Source: Branchiostoma lanceolatum (Eukaryota; Chordata; Leptocardii; Amphioxiformes; Branchiostomatidae). Taken from it: DNA of 64,000 bases. The stretch covers positions 6,941,552-7,005,551 of the forward strand of contig NC_089740.1 of assembly GCF_035083965.1 (NCBI RefSeq), in the 5' to 3' direction. A model generated the notes under the pieces. The model made no database searches. It saw only the letters and a program-made list of their open reading frames with translations, and had not been told where the DNA came from. Position numbers and translations under genes: made by a program. Below are positions 1 to 13,200 of the stretch, in pieces (position 1 is the stretch's first letter; every line of letters starts with the position of its first letter).

Positions 1-1020
1 TGTTATAAAATGAGAAGCTAGGCAATGTTCCAACTGCCTGGCTGTATTAAAACAAGAGCTTTTCAAAAAAGCTGGCGTTTCGGCTACGTTTATGAGTGTG
101 AATTGTCTTTTCCCTTTACTTGAAGTAAAATCTGCCAGAGAAAGTCACTCAAGGGCTGTTGAGTCTATAAGAAAAATTGTCATTTTGGGAAATGAGTACT
201 GTTTTAATAGAGAAAGGCAGATTGGGGAAAGCAATTTTGAAGTTACGTCACTTAACTTAAGTGCTTTTGAAAAAGCTGGTCTTGGCCTACAACTTGTACT
301 TATTTGTAAAATGTACAATAGGCTCATTATAAAAGCTATCAAATTTATGCACATGGCACGCAATAAAACATAAAATTTGAAAAAGCACCATTGAATCATC
401 AGCACTATGGTTATTAAGTGAAATAGAAGTTCATAACAGCTAAGGTTCTATCTAAAATGACTACCAAATGTCAAACAAATCAACAGCTACCTCATCCGTA
501 TTATTCTGGTTTCCGCATTTACAACATTTCTTCCTTATTTTCCTGGGTAATTTTGCTAAAATTCATGAAAATTCCCATAGTTTTGTGCCGAGCGGCGCCA
601 CTTTCCACGTCCGTGTTGTCTGAATGAAGTCGATACTGAACAATGGAGCATTTGCTACTGTAACAAAGGATCGCTGTTTTGCAAACAACATCAAGAGCCT
701 CTGTTTACATCGGGGATAGAAGTTTAGTGGCGAGTGTTTTGCAAGAATCATCTTACCGCGCATAGGAGCCGCTGCACGGTATTTTCCATTACAATGAACA
801 GAAAAATTTGAATGCCGGGTTTGGAATCTATGAAGTCCTGTTCATAAGACAAAGGCCTTGTATATATTAAATGAATATTTAAAAATAACAAATATAAAAT
901 ATTTCTTTATTTATTAATGAAAAAAATGAAAAAATGATATTTAAAAATATGATATTGATAGATTAATATAATATCAATATATATTTTTGATATTCAATAT
1001 CTAAAAAGAAAAAAAAAATC

Positions 1021-1096
1021 CATGCACGGACACGAACCCGGATCTTCTAGGTCCGAAGTGCTTCGCGTTGCCAGATGGGCTAAGCTGCGGTACGTA
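1021..1096 (-). pseudogene. tRNA-Arg(UCG)-like remnant
   Basis: The minus strand shows a B-box-like GGTTCGTGTCC, an anticodon-loop-like CTTCGGA and an A-box-like TAGCCCATCTGG in tRNA order and spacing, followed by a long T run that could terminate Pol III. The T-arm and anticodon stems contain mismatches and the acceptor stem does not pair. It is therefore more likely a tRNA pseudogene or the head of a tRNA-derived SINE than a working tRNA. Confidence 0.45.
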
Positions 1097-2827
1097 ACTC
1101 GTCTCTCTGTACGTAATGCTATAACCTCACTATATGGTATCATTTATGTCGATTTTTGGTCGTTTTCTTGACGAAATCATTTTTTTTCTTCTGCAATCTT
1201 GTGGAATAGATGTAACATGGTCATTTTTCAGGATATCAAAGTCTGAAACCACAATGCAATGATATTTCCGAACAGTTGTAGCAGTTACATGCGGTCGCCC
1301 TCCTGTGTGTCATGCAAATCTAGCCTGCCTGCCTTTTCGTGCTCCCTTGCCATATAAGGCAACGGCTATACAAGGATTTGGGAACGTATTGCCATATAAG
1401 GTCTTCTGGTGTGCGACACAGTGTTGAACCAAACAGCATGCCAGCATGCATGGGCATGCATCAAAGGTAAAAGCCAGGACATTGCGTTCCGGCGCGAAGG
1501 CGCCGAAACGCCAAAAAAATCATCATGTACATGTAGCCTGTGTTATACAATCTCTCACTGCCAGAGGCTATTCGGCCCCTTCCCTTGGGGGGGTCGTCAG
1601 TTAAAAGGCAAGGAGTTTGATTAAGTCACACTCTAGGCTACCTGTATATGTTTAACAGCTTAGTATCATGTACTACAGCACTCTTGCCTGCCTTTGACCT
1701 TGTGATCTCTGTAAGTATAAACAAAAGAGAAAGAATCTAAAGATCATAAGTTCTTTACTGATCTAATTAACCTTTCACTGATTAGTAATATCACAGTATC
1801 GTCTTATGTACAGTTCTCTAAATGAATGGAATTGGTAACTAATGGAAAAGACAAAATGTAGGACAAAAAGTTGGACCGCCCACCTCGAAGTGCCTGACTC
1901 ACTGATTCCAGTGTTGACAATCTAACTGAAAACAGACAGTATGGGAACTGGCAAGAAGACACTCTAATAGATACTTAGGGTCAACAGATTTATATCTGAG
2001 GGAGAGGATACGGGTAGCAAAATTCTTCAAAGAAACTCTTTCAAACATTGAAAACTCACTAGAAGATAAATACTAATCTTTGAAAAATACCTTTGAAAGA
2101 TCATTTGAACAAGTTCTTATTTTCTCCGATCCACTTTACTAAACTGAAACAAATGTTTTTGAGAACCCCCTTATTATGTCCAGTGCAGTGGAACGATCTA
2201 AACGATCTTTGATCTGAATCATGGCCTGGAACTGAGACAAGTGGGAAAAGTGCCAACAAAATTATATCATCACCCCCTACAGGACATTGGAATGTCTGGG
2301 AAGCAAGTATCTCCTGCCAATTCTTTGGATCGTGCCAAATCAAACTGGGGGTGGCAGGGGTTCTTCTAGAGGATCATTCTGTTGTCACTTCTCAGGGGCT
2401 GGTAATGATTAGGAGCTCAGGCTAAACCTACCTGTCAAGAGATTAGTGGTTGGGCTATTCTATTTCAAAAGGTCACAGGTGATCGGTCAGAAAAGGTTAT
2501 AATATTTACCAGTTTTGGGGGTGGGGGCTATGAGAAAATCTAACATATATAGAAATGTAGGTGTCACAGATAGGGAGAATCAGTGAAGAAGGCTCCAAAA
2601 TGTTCTTCAATGTTCTTCTAAGATTCTTGACAGTAGATTACAGCCCTAATCTGTGGAAATTGATGTCTTAAGAGGAGACGTCTTACAAGTTAGGCATTTA
2701 AGGAGCTTAATTCAAAAAGCTGCATTTTAAGGCTTAATTGACAATAATTATTGTTGCTGGGGGATTCAAATTCTAATAATTATGACATCAGCAAAAAGCC
2801 AGAGTGTATAATTGCAATAGTTTTATG

Positions 2828-2908
2828 TTAACCTTTAGCACACTGACGTAGCCATTTGGCACCCAATTCTCTATTGGTTACAGAGTTAGGCAGCAGGGAG
2901 AAGGTTAA
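2828..2908 (+). mobile_element. 81-bp MITE, copy 1
   Basis: The element begins TTAACCTT and ends AAGGTTAA, giving short terminal inverted repeats. It shares its whole length with copies at 5438-5517 (inverted) and 6100-6180, including the internal block AGTTAGGCAGCAGGGAGAAGG. It has no coding capacity. Confidence 0.7.
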
Positions 2909-4230
2909 GATATATTCGAACAATTCACTATCTACATTTAGCACAAGGAGGTACAAAATCATTTCGTTTCATTGAGCTTTTGAATAATTCATAATCATCA
3001 TTCCCAAAAAGAATCAGATACTAGTAACGGATAAAAGCTGAGTGAGATAGTTACTGTCCATCATACAACTATCTGAGACATGACATCAGATTCAGTGCAG
3101 TAAAATACTAATGAATTACCAACTAAAAAGGCTATAAAAACATCACATATACCAGTCGTATTCCTAATATAATATAATATGAATATTAACTTTTAGCAAT
3201 TCTGCAAATGATAATATGTGGCTCTCAAAACCATTTAGAACATCACATTTTATATTGAATAAAAACTCAATTCTGTTGATTATAATTATATGTCTTCAGA
3301 GAAAAAAGTGTATCATAATTCATTTCAAATCAGTAAGCAAATAGTAATAAAGAATAGGTTCGCATGGCCCAAAATATGGAAATTGAATTTTTCCGCAAAA
3401 CCACTATGTTTCAATAAAGGGAGTGTCAGGTCAAAGTTCAAAATACAAATGACGGGCGTAGGATTTGATTAAATCTCCATCCTGCAGAGAGAATTATCTA
3501 TTGGATTTTTCAGGAAGAGAATCCCAGTAATAAGTAAAATTGCATTACCAGGACTGCATTTGTTGCTGATATTGATATTTCATAATGAAGATTAGGAAAT
3601 ATCTAATAAAACTCTAGGAAATGAAATGTATTCACTATGACAGTATTGGCCTCTTGGGATAGAGGCAGTGAAAATGAGCCGTCAGAATTTCTAAACGTTT
3701 TCTCAGTTTCCAAATTGGAAATAATTCATTTTATCTCAAAACAATTTCAAAGGTAAAAATATTCAAGCTTGTCTTTATGAATAATATGTATCAAACCAAT
3801 TTTATTCAAATAGAACACAAGTCTGTATCATTTGATTGTATCAAAATTCTGAATAGTGATGGTGTACTAAGAGTAGCCATGATGATCACATTCATGTAAA
3901 AATGTCCTAGCACATTTTGGTCGTTTTCATGTATTAAACCATGAAAAATTCACGTCAAAATACCAGTAGTTTGTGCAATATTCACCAGGTCCTCCTTATT
4001 TAACGGCCTTAGCACATCAATGGAAAAATCCATAAACTACCAACTAAGCCGAAATCTTTGGTCAGGTTAAATATATCTCAGAGATGCTGGCAAGCAAGCC
4101 AAAGATCGGCACAATTCACATCACCCGTTGATGTTAAAACGTTGTGCCGTGTGCCTAATTAGAAGCAGGTTAGAAATCGATAGCAAGAAAAATCACAATT
4201 TGATCACGTCGTGATTATAAAATCAGTTAC

Positions 4231-7200
4231 CTGTGCGATGAGCGCCTCGCCCTTTGCGCAAATATCTGCCGCGAACCCCTGCATGATTTCTGTACCCTTA
4301 CATCAACATCTAACGTCCTCAGAACATGATATATACCTGCTTCACTGGCGGCGCTTCAAGTCAAAATAGGGCGGAATAGCACGCTAGCTTTACTGCCTAC
4401 TAAACTGCTTATTATTTACATTGGGCACAAATAGGTCCATTCTTTGTTTCTGGTAACTACGTACAGTATTATGATTTTTTTCACAGATCAATCACTGTAA
4501 CAATTTGATAGACTATTAGTATAAAATAGAATAAACAACAAATTTTTAGCACATAAAATTTACAAAAATCAAGGCAAAAGGAACATGCATAATCAAAATC
4601 ATAAATAATTTCCCAGGACACATAATTGGCAAAATATATTACATACATGCAGAGGTAATATTTTTTGGTTATGAATATATTAGACAGTCCAGTCATTAAA
4701 TTTATGCAGCCTTGCAGGGTTGTATTATGTTGCTCCCCAGGGAAAATGTCTACAGACATTTGTGATGCATTTTTAATGAGGCTGGTATAAATTTTCACAG
4801 TTCAGCTGGTGGGTCTGGATTATGACCAAGTGTTGGACGGTTCCAAAAAATATCATAAATATCAAGGCAGCACGTACAAAGAAAATGCTTGATTCTCATC
4901 ATGCAAAATTATGTATTTAGATATCATTTATGATTAAAAGAAGAGAAGAGTTTTCAATTGGTTAAAGCAGCTTAGATTGTTGTAAAAAAATCACAGCGTT
5001 CTGTTATAGACAAAGAATAATTATTTTCTAAATCTGGAATCTTACAAACCCCTTTCAGACCCACAAAATAAATCGATCCAGACATTGGTGGGTCAACACA
5101 ATCAACCTCAGTTATTTTTAGATCATTGATTATATTGGTCCCTATTAGTCTGAAAAACTAATTAACCTGTTACCACTAAAAGTTCCATTTTCATTGTTGT
5201 AGTAGCTAATGGTATGATTATGCTAAATGCATAATGTTATCTTAAAAATATACTAATATCATTCAGAATGCCTAATTTGACATGCTCACACAAAATGTGA
5301 ACTGTTTCCCTTCAGAAAATAATGATAAACAGCAGTAAGAAAATAATTCAATCTATGAAGTCCAAGTTGATCCAAGAATGTTAAATGTTTGACATCAAAT
5401 TGATTCTGAAACAGTCAGCTGAAAACAAAAGAAACACTTAACCTTCTCCCTGATGCCTAACTTTGTAATCAATAGGGATGGGGTGCCAAACAGCCACTTC
5501 AGTATCCCAACGGTTAAAGCATGTCTAATACCATTGGGGGTATATTAAATTTTGCTTAAATCCTTTAAGTTCTCTTACATAACTGCTCATTTAGAAAACA
5601 CATTTCCTTACTTCTTTGGAAAATCCTCTATAACCAGTAATGTTACATCGCCAAATTGTAACAGAACTTAACGTTATAATCAACTGACCTTGAGTTTGTG
5701 AGAAGAAAAGCTCAGCTGTTTTCCAGTCGAACTCTCCCTGCCTTCTGACGACCTCAGAAAATCCCTCCAGACTGAATCCAACAGACTCCCTGGAAACACT
5801 GAGCTACAACAAACAAGCTTTTCTTAACTTCAAAGTTAAAAGTCTTAGCTTCATCATTTGTTCCATAATATCACAACTATGTGCTAAGTTGTCAGGTATT
5901 CGTGGCACACCCAAGTATACAAAAACAGCTTGGCTATGTGGACTGCATTTGAGGAACTCATTATCGCAACTCTAACTCTTCTACCAGCTGAAAGGTGCGG
6001 TTGTCCCATACACAAAGGAGTAGGCACAAACAAAACAGTTCTCTGGTTTGGAGTTGTTACAGAGAGTTCAAAACTATAAAGGACTGTTTATGTTGCGACT
6101 TAACCTTTGGCACACTGAAGTAGCCATTTAGCACCCCATTCTCTGTTGGTTACAAAGTTAGGCAGCAGGGAGAAGGTTAAAAATGGATTCAATACAAGGA
6201 TTTTGAAAAGATTTTGATTCTGGTCAAGAAACGAAAGTTTTTCCCATTAAATTTTTATCGATCTTGAAGATATGTCAATCTCAACTTTCATAAGATTATT
6301 TTTATTGAAAACTGAAAAGGTTCTTTCATGTTTTCAATGTACAGTTCCTGTAAGATATATGTTCAAATTAATTAACTGATTAATTCAACGGCATCATTGC
6401 TTTATGATTTTTCATAAGCAGTATGCTTTTGAATTAGTACAAATGTAAATTCTCAAGTTTTGAGGTTTTCTTTCAAAGAATTGCACTTTAACTGTACCTT
6501 TTTTGAAATTTTGAAAAAGGAAACAAAAGCTGGACAACAGGTAATTGAATTACTGTGTCCTAACCAATGATGTCAGAGCATGCAAGATTCCCAATGTTGA
6601 CAGAAGGGTGACACCTGGGGTAGGCTTTGATGTTGACCTTGACTCCTTCCTACATAGGGAACCAGCCATGGTTGACTTGTATCAAGTTACATGGAATTGA
6701 CTTACAATGTCCGCTTGTCCTCTTTAGTAGGTAACGGGTATACATTGGGGCAACTTTGACGTTAACATTGAAAAAGTTTGTTTTCTTGTTTGTTTCGAAA
6801 ATACAGGTTGCCAGGCTTCCTGCAAAAACATCAAGACCAATTGGTATTATAATATAAAAATGATAATAAAAAGACTGCAGTTGGGCCCTTTAAACCTTTA
6901 AAATCTCTTTTATTCAAATTAATTACCTCGAATCCCTACATCCTCTTAGGTTTTGGAGGGTCATAGTCGCTTAAGAAAAAGTAAGTCAAACACAAGTACA
7001 GGTGCAGGCACCCAAAATATTATCTTTATCTTGTATTTCTTTTTGGGAACATTCCAAAACAATGGCCTAATGTATATGCACCACTCTGTATCTGTATGTA
7101 TAGCGGGTATAACTGCCCTTCCAGCGTAACACACCAGCTTTGCAGGTACGCAGCGTGGCAGCATATGGTTGATAAAATTTTTTTTATAATTACACCAAAC

Positions 7201-10200
7201 GACCTGTCTTCATCATCAGACCTAACCTTCATATATCTTAAAAACTGCATGTATTGTTTGAAGCCATCTAAGAAGATGCCTCTACACTATTTGACGATAA
7301 TGAGTTCCACTCTACGATTATCCGATAGTTCTAGGAAAATACAAATTTCTGAACTGAGATCACTGAGATTGCACTGTGTGTAATTTCCCTACACAATCTC
7401 AGTGATTGTCCATGGTCTGACAGACTGTATTGGCACAACGCCACCTTGACCCACCACTATTGAACCTCAATACATCAATGACCAGCCGGTGTTTTAAATC
7501 AGTGTGAACCATAGGACTCTGCAATGGGGTTAGGACCTTAACATTCAGCTATCTAGATATAACACCTTCGTGTAGTTAGAAGGGTTACAGTGCTAGTAAC
7601 TCAAAACACATTAATTTTTCTTTTAACGAAAATGTATTTATGCCTACCTTCTCGGCCGCTATATTAAGAAAATAAATTCTTATTTCTTCTTAGAGATTTT
7701 GATATCAAACTGCCTCAAGTTTTTATCAATCATACGTATAATTCCTAGTCCTATAGCAACTAAGATAATTCCACCAGGGTACATAATTCTGCCAACCTGA
7801 AAAGATACATCGGATGATCCAAACAAATCTCCAACCCAACATATTATTCTCCCAGTATAATTCACTCCTGTATATCTAAACTGTGCATACCTGGGGGGTG
7901 CTGCACTAGAGATATATCAAACCCACTGTTTTTCAAAGTGATAGATTTATGTAACCCGACAGATTAATGTTAATGGAGGTTATATATTGTCTGTAGTGTA
8001 ACCCATAAGATGTATAGCATTTAGGTCTTCTCTCTTTATGTACAATTCCATGGTTCAACTAATATCTTGAATGCCAGACTGAGTATAGTCCCAATAACTA
8101 ATACATGAAGAGAGCAAAAGGTTTGCCTAAAAAAATTACTTCTTGGTAATACTATATTTTATTACCCTATCTCCTGCTAGGACATTCAATTTATTTCCTG
8201 TAATGAATTAGGGCAATTTCGATATTCTCAACACCGGGACCCTTAACTGTAAATCTTAAGAGCTAAAAAGAAAAGAACAAATAATATTTACAGCCCAGAC
8301 TGTGCTTTATGATAATCATTTGATATAATATCATATTTCATGCTTTACTGATTTTGGTCATTACGTTGCATATTTCATATGAAATCCACCGCATATCTAA
8401 GCTCAAGGGATTCATAAAAATGTCATCATAGTTAGGCATATGAGGAATTTTCAGGTACTAAAAAAAAGCAGTTTATTTAATTTTTGTTGGATATTTTTTT
8501 CTGTCAATAATTTTTTTAGTTTTCAGCAGTGGTTGGAGTGTCATATTTTGAAATCTTTTTTATCTTGGATTTTTCTGTTAATTTTCCAAACAATTTTTCA
8601 TGATCAGACTTCAAAGTGCAGATTTTTTCTGAATTCCTGAAAATTCCGTTGTCAATCTTATATTTTGGTCCATTTCTAAGAAAGACCTCAATGCCAAAGG
8701 ACGTCACGCAACGTTGTTTATACTATCACACCCATGGGAATTAATGACCTGTATTATGATATACTAGCACAAGACCACCTACACCAAGTGACTTAACAAG
8801 GGACCCGTTATCATAAAAAATCATGGACCAAATAAAACTACATTGAATCTAACCTGTGGTTTGTCAATTATATTTTACAGGTAACATATAACTGCAGATT
8901 AACTAGATTTTAGCATTCGAGTAGATAAAAAAAGATATCAACCCTCTCAATGTTGCTTTACTGCATATACAGAACAAATTTTGAGCCAAAAGCCTACTTC
9001 AGCAACAAGAAGGTTAAACAACATTAACTTCATGCTGCAACAGTTTAGTACAAATAATGGAATTGTCGGTTGAAAGGATGATAGCAACCTGTCCTATCAT
9101 TATATACCATGTAGCATGGATTGTGTTCCATATAATATGTGCCAGCTGGCTCATGGTAAAGTGATGTTCTCTTACTGAACCAATCATGCTCCATAACGAG
9201 CAATCAATGAACAGCCAGAGAACTATGTCATACATACATGTACAATATACATAATCTCCTACCGAAGAAATGCTATACAGATTCTGAAATTTTTACTTTT
9301 CTGCAGAAAATCACACGTAAACACTAAAGGAGGTTAACACCATTACTGACAACACCAATCCAAGTTACGTCAAAACAAAAGAAAACCGAACATAATGTTT
9401 TGTTCCACTCCAAGCTGTAATTTGGGTTAAAAGAAAAGCGGTTCGATAGAAAAGCCTACTTTACCTGTTCGAAGTGGTCCGCTTGTTTCCGCTCTTACGA
9501 GCCCGCTAGTAGCATGACCTCATCTTGTGGCGCCGGCTTCTCTATGGAACAGGTTGGTAGCCCCGTCATCGATCCTTTAATGAATGCGGAAATAGCAGGG
9601 AAGGTTCATTAATGATGCAGGAAGGAGTTAATAGCTAATTCCTCTTGGGTTGAAATACATTTGTAGGAAATTCAGTTGGTGGTTGATAAAAAATAAAAGG
9701 ATATCGCAAAATTATTGTCCAATGGTGGATTTCTGAACAATTCAAATACGAAATTATAGGTGACTGGTACATTATAATAACAAGCTTACATTATAATATC
9801 ATGAGATTGAAATTCAAATTCAAAGGATTATTGATATTCTTTTCTCTTCTATGTCATTGAAAAAAATAAAATAATCAAAAGCTATGGCGTCTGTTAGTTT
9901 ATTGTTTGAGAAACCTGAGTTGTATGAAATTTTTGTCTGTGGGTCTCAGTTAGGTTGAAGTATTGCCAAATGGCCTTTAATATGTATATATAACACAGTT
10001 CATTCAAATCAAACTTGAAGTTCATCCAAATCCAAGTTTGTAATTCCTCATCAATGCTACACTGTCAGTCATTGAATCAGGAACTTGAATGGAGGAATAG
10101 AAAACTTCACCATTTTTGGTACCTTTCTCCACAGGCATTAATGAACCTCCCTGTAGTGAGGGCACACCAATTGGATTATGGGTTATCCTGGAGCCAAAAC

Positions 10201-13200
10201 ACTCCAATAATTATACCAATCATGGGTTGTTCTGGGAGGAACCGCAATTCAAGAAAAACTACCTTAACACTTGGTCGTAAAGGTTTGTTTCATGCATGAA
10301 AATGGCCCTTAATAACTATAATACTGTGCTTAATGAAAAAGAGTACGGACGAATGTAAAATTATGATACAAACGTTGGATGTAAAATGGTTTGATCCAAA
10401 TAATAGGCTATTGTACTTCGGGGTATTGAGTATTCTCGAGGGAAAAGTAATCAAAGGGTCGGACAAAAAAATGGGGTCAAATTTCAAAACATGGAAACAC
10501 ATAGGTTAAAGCTGCAGAATTCTATTACAGACTTGAATAGAAATGTCTTGGAAAATGTAATAGATATCTCACTGTGTTTAATAATGAAGAACTATTTAAT
10601 TCTTACTTTGAAAAAGCTTTAAAATAATCAACCTTTTTCTGCTTGAAGATTGCTGGTTATATAAAGCATTGATTGTATCTGAATGTTAACTGAAAACAAT
10701 ACCCTCAGGAAAAATATACAATTCAATACGACATGAGAACACTTTTTATCTGGTCATTCCTTTTTCTTAAACCTTTCAGCCTAGATTATCTAGTTAGACC
10801 ACTAAACTGTAATTTGTGTGTGTTTGTATAAAGAAAACTCAATGATTATCGTTCTACAACGAAGTGGACAAACCACTGGCAATTAGTGATAATGCTCAGG
10901 GCTCACTCAAATCAACAAGTCGGTTTGTGCTTTCAAAAATAAAAATCAGTAAAAATTACAGATTAAAATTTTGAACATATATTTGGTTGCCAGGGATCAT
11001 GTTTTTGGCTAAACTCTGCATTTTAGTAATTTGGCAAATACATTCATTATAAAGACAAGGATATTTTCTGTCTTTTCACTTTTAGCTAATCTAACAGGTG
11101 TGTACCAATGGTACTTATGAGGCTGAATAAAGAAATTGAATGCAAAACACATCATATGAAATCTATATTATTTTACATTTACCCCCAAAAGACCCAACCT
11201 TGGCTGGTACAACATTATTCATTTGCTCAATCACTGTGTAAATACTGGTTCATGTCCCATAAATGAAAGAGAACAGCTGTGGGGATTATGACACGTGCTT
11301 TGCATACGGTACAAGGCAGTCAGAGATGGCAGACTTCACCCCCTTACCTATATTGCACTATGATCCTCCTACCACTTTGGTCTGACAAAATATCTTTTTT
11401 TTTTTAGCAAATCAGTAAATGGTATTGAATGGTACAAAAATGTACTGCAACTTTTTGGAGTATTACGGATACCAAGTTGAACATGAACATTTTGTCAGCT
11501 TGGATTTCTAATATCTTAAAGAGATTTGAAACTTTCCTGTTCAAAGAAAATAGCTCTGGAAACTTGCAGGAAATTTGATGGAGCTGGCAGGTGCCTCAAG
11601 TTCACCAAATGTCCTTGGACTCTTCAGGGAGCAATTTGCTTACAAATGGAAGAAACCATAACTTATTACAGAGAAGGGGTGACGACTATATATAAATTAG
11701 TTTACAGTACAATCATTCTTGAAAAGACTATACCAACGGACATTCTGGTCGTGAAAAAAGGGCGGAATGACCCAAAAAGAAGAATATACAAAATAATTAA
11801 CATAACAACTCCCTTTAACAACACAATTATCAATATTTTTTAACCCTCCCCCTATTCACAATTCTCAATGGTTGCGCCCCTACATTAGTACTGATAAAGA
11901 GATAGGCCCACTAAGCCATTTCAGGAGTGATTATGATGGAATGTTTTATGTATTCAGCACTGAAGATAACATCCAAACATTACAGATCTGGGAAATGTCT
12001 AGAACTGACTGTGATCATGGCACGATGTCTATTAGCGAGGGATCGACCAAGAAGCATTGTGACGGGGGGTGGAAATTTTTGTTTCAGGTCAATAGTTAAA
12101 TGTGTACATTTTCTCCTTTTGTTCTACTTTTCACAAATTCTTTTGCTGTAAATCATCTATTTTGGTTCTTATTCCCAAATTCTGAGACCCCTCCAATCTT
12201 CACTCCCCTCCACGTAGCATCCTGGACGGTCCCTAATTTAGTGTAGGTTCTTATAAACACTCATTAGTGTATTGTAGAGTATTTTATTTTGTTTGCTGCC
12301 ACTACGAGTGTGCAATCTTTATTGATTTTGTACACAATTAGTCAAACAAATGTTAATGGGCCCTTCAGGAATTTTCAAACTGGCACTGAGTGCTTCCGGC
12401 ATAGAAAAAAAACCAATCCGGATTTCAAAACACTGTTGAAGTCTTTACATATAAAATGGACAGCAGGCTTTCGATTTACTGCCATCTTGGTTGTCAATTT
12501 TTCTGTGTAAAACAGTGCAAAACTAGAAATGGCAACTGAGACAAAATTGAAATTAGCTGGATTATCTTTAATACCCAACAACAAACTTCTGACCATATCT
12601 GTCTGCATTTCTATGATAATGATGATTCAACTGTATCCGCCCACCATTTTCTTTTATACGTCACTTGATACGTATACACCAATGTACAATAATGGCGTTT
12701 TACAGATCATGATAGTAAATATAAACTGCTTTTGATCCACACAGAAACATTGTATTAGGCACTGAATGAGACAGAAGTTGTTATTGTACCATCATGTTGA
12801 CATACCACATACCGTTACTTGGGCTGAGTTCATACCATTACCTGAACTTCAAGACACTTAAAGGCTTAGGCTTGAGTATTCAATCCTACAAGGCTATATA
12901 ACAAAAAACTGCTCTTAATAAGTTTTAACATAAAACTTGGTGAACATTAAATAAAATTGTAGCCAGTCACCTGCTTAGACATGTACCCACCGCTGACATC
13001 CGGACACAGAGCAAGCGTTTCCTTCAACAGGTGGCCATGACCTTTGACCCCACGTTGGCAGGGCCTTGACCCAAATGCGGTGACGACCTGTCACCTTTGC
13101 CATTATAGTGTTGACATTTGTTTGCAAACACATTATGTAACCTGATGTTACCTGAAAAGGTAAGTTGAAAAGAGACTTAAAATGAATGAGAAAGTAAATT

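Larger units (their letters stand above)
1..4230. other. gene-poor region
   Basis: I see no convincing complete gene here. The stretch holds an AT-rich low-complexity tract at about 860-1015, a tRNA-Arg-like remnant at 1021-1096 and one 81-bp MITE at 2828-2908. One possible further exon of gene A lies on the minus strand at 2281-2344: the acceptor follows a C-rich tract and the frame is phase 0, reading FDLARSKELAGDTC. Its donor is ambiguous, so it is not placed in the gene model. The short open frames at 92-373, 1409-1624 and 2101-2343 show no recognisable domain. Confidence 0.5.

Noticed and set aside
7680..7865. 61-codon membrane-protein-like frame ending KKK
   Set aside because: The region is a dispersed repeat with a second, broken copy at 21620-21790.
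8191..8722. two exon-like minus-strand segments (8722-8516 and 8262-8191), each ending in a stop
   Set aside because: They fit phase 0 after the 12971 exon, and the 8262 acceptor is strong. However, they are mutually exclusive with the longer gene A model, so they are kept only as possible alternative ends.
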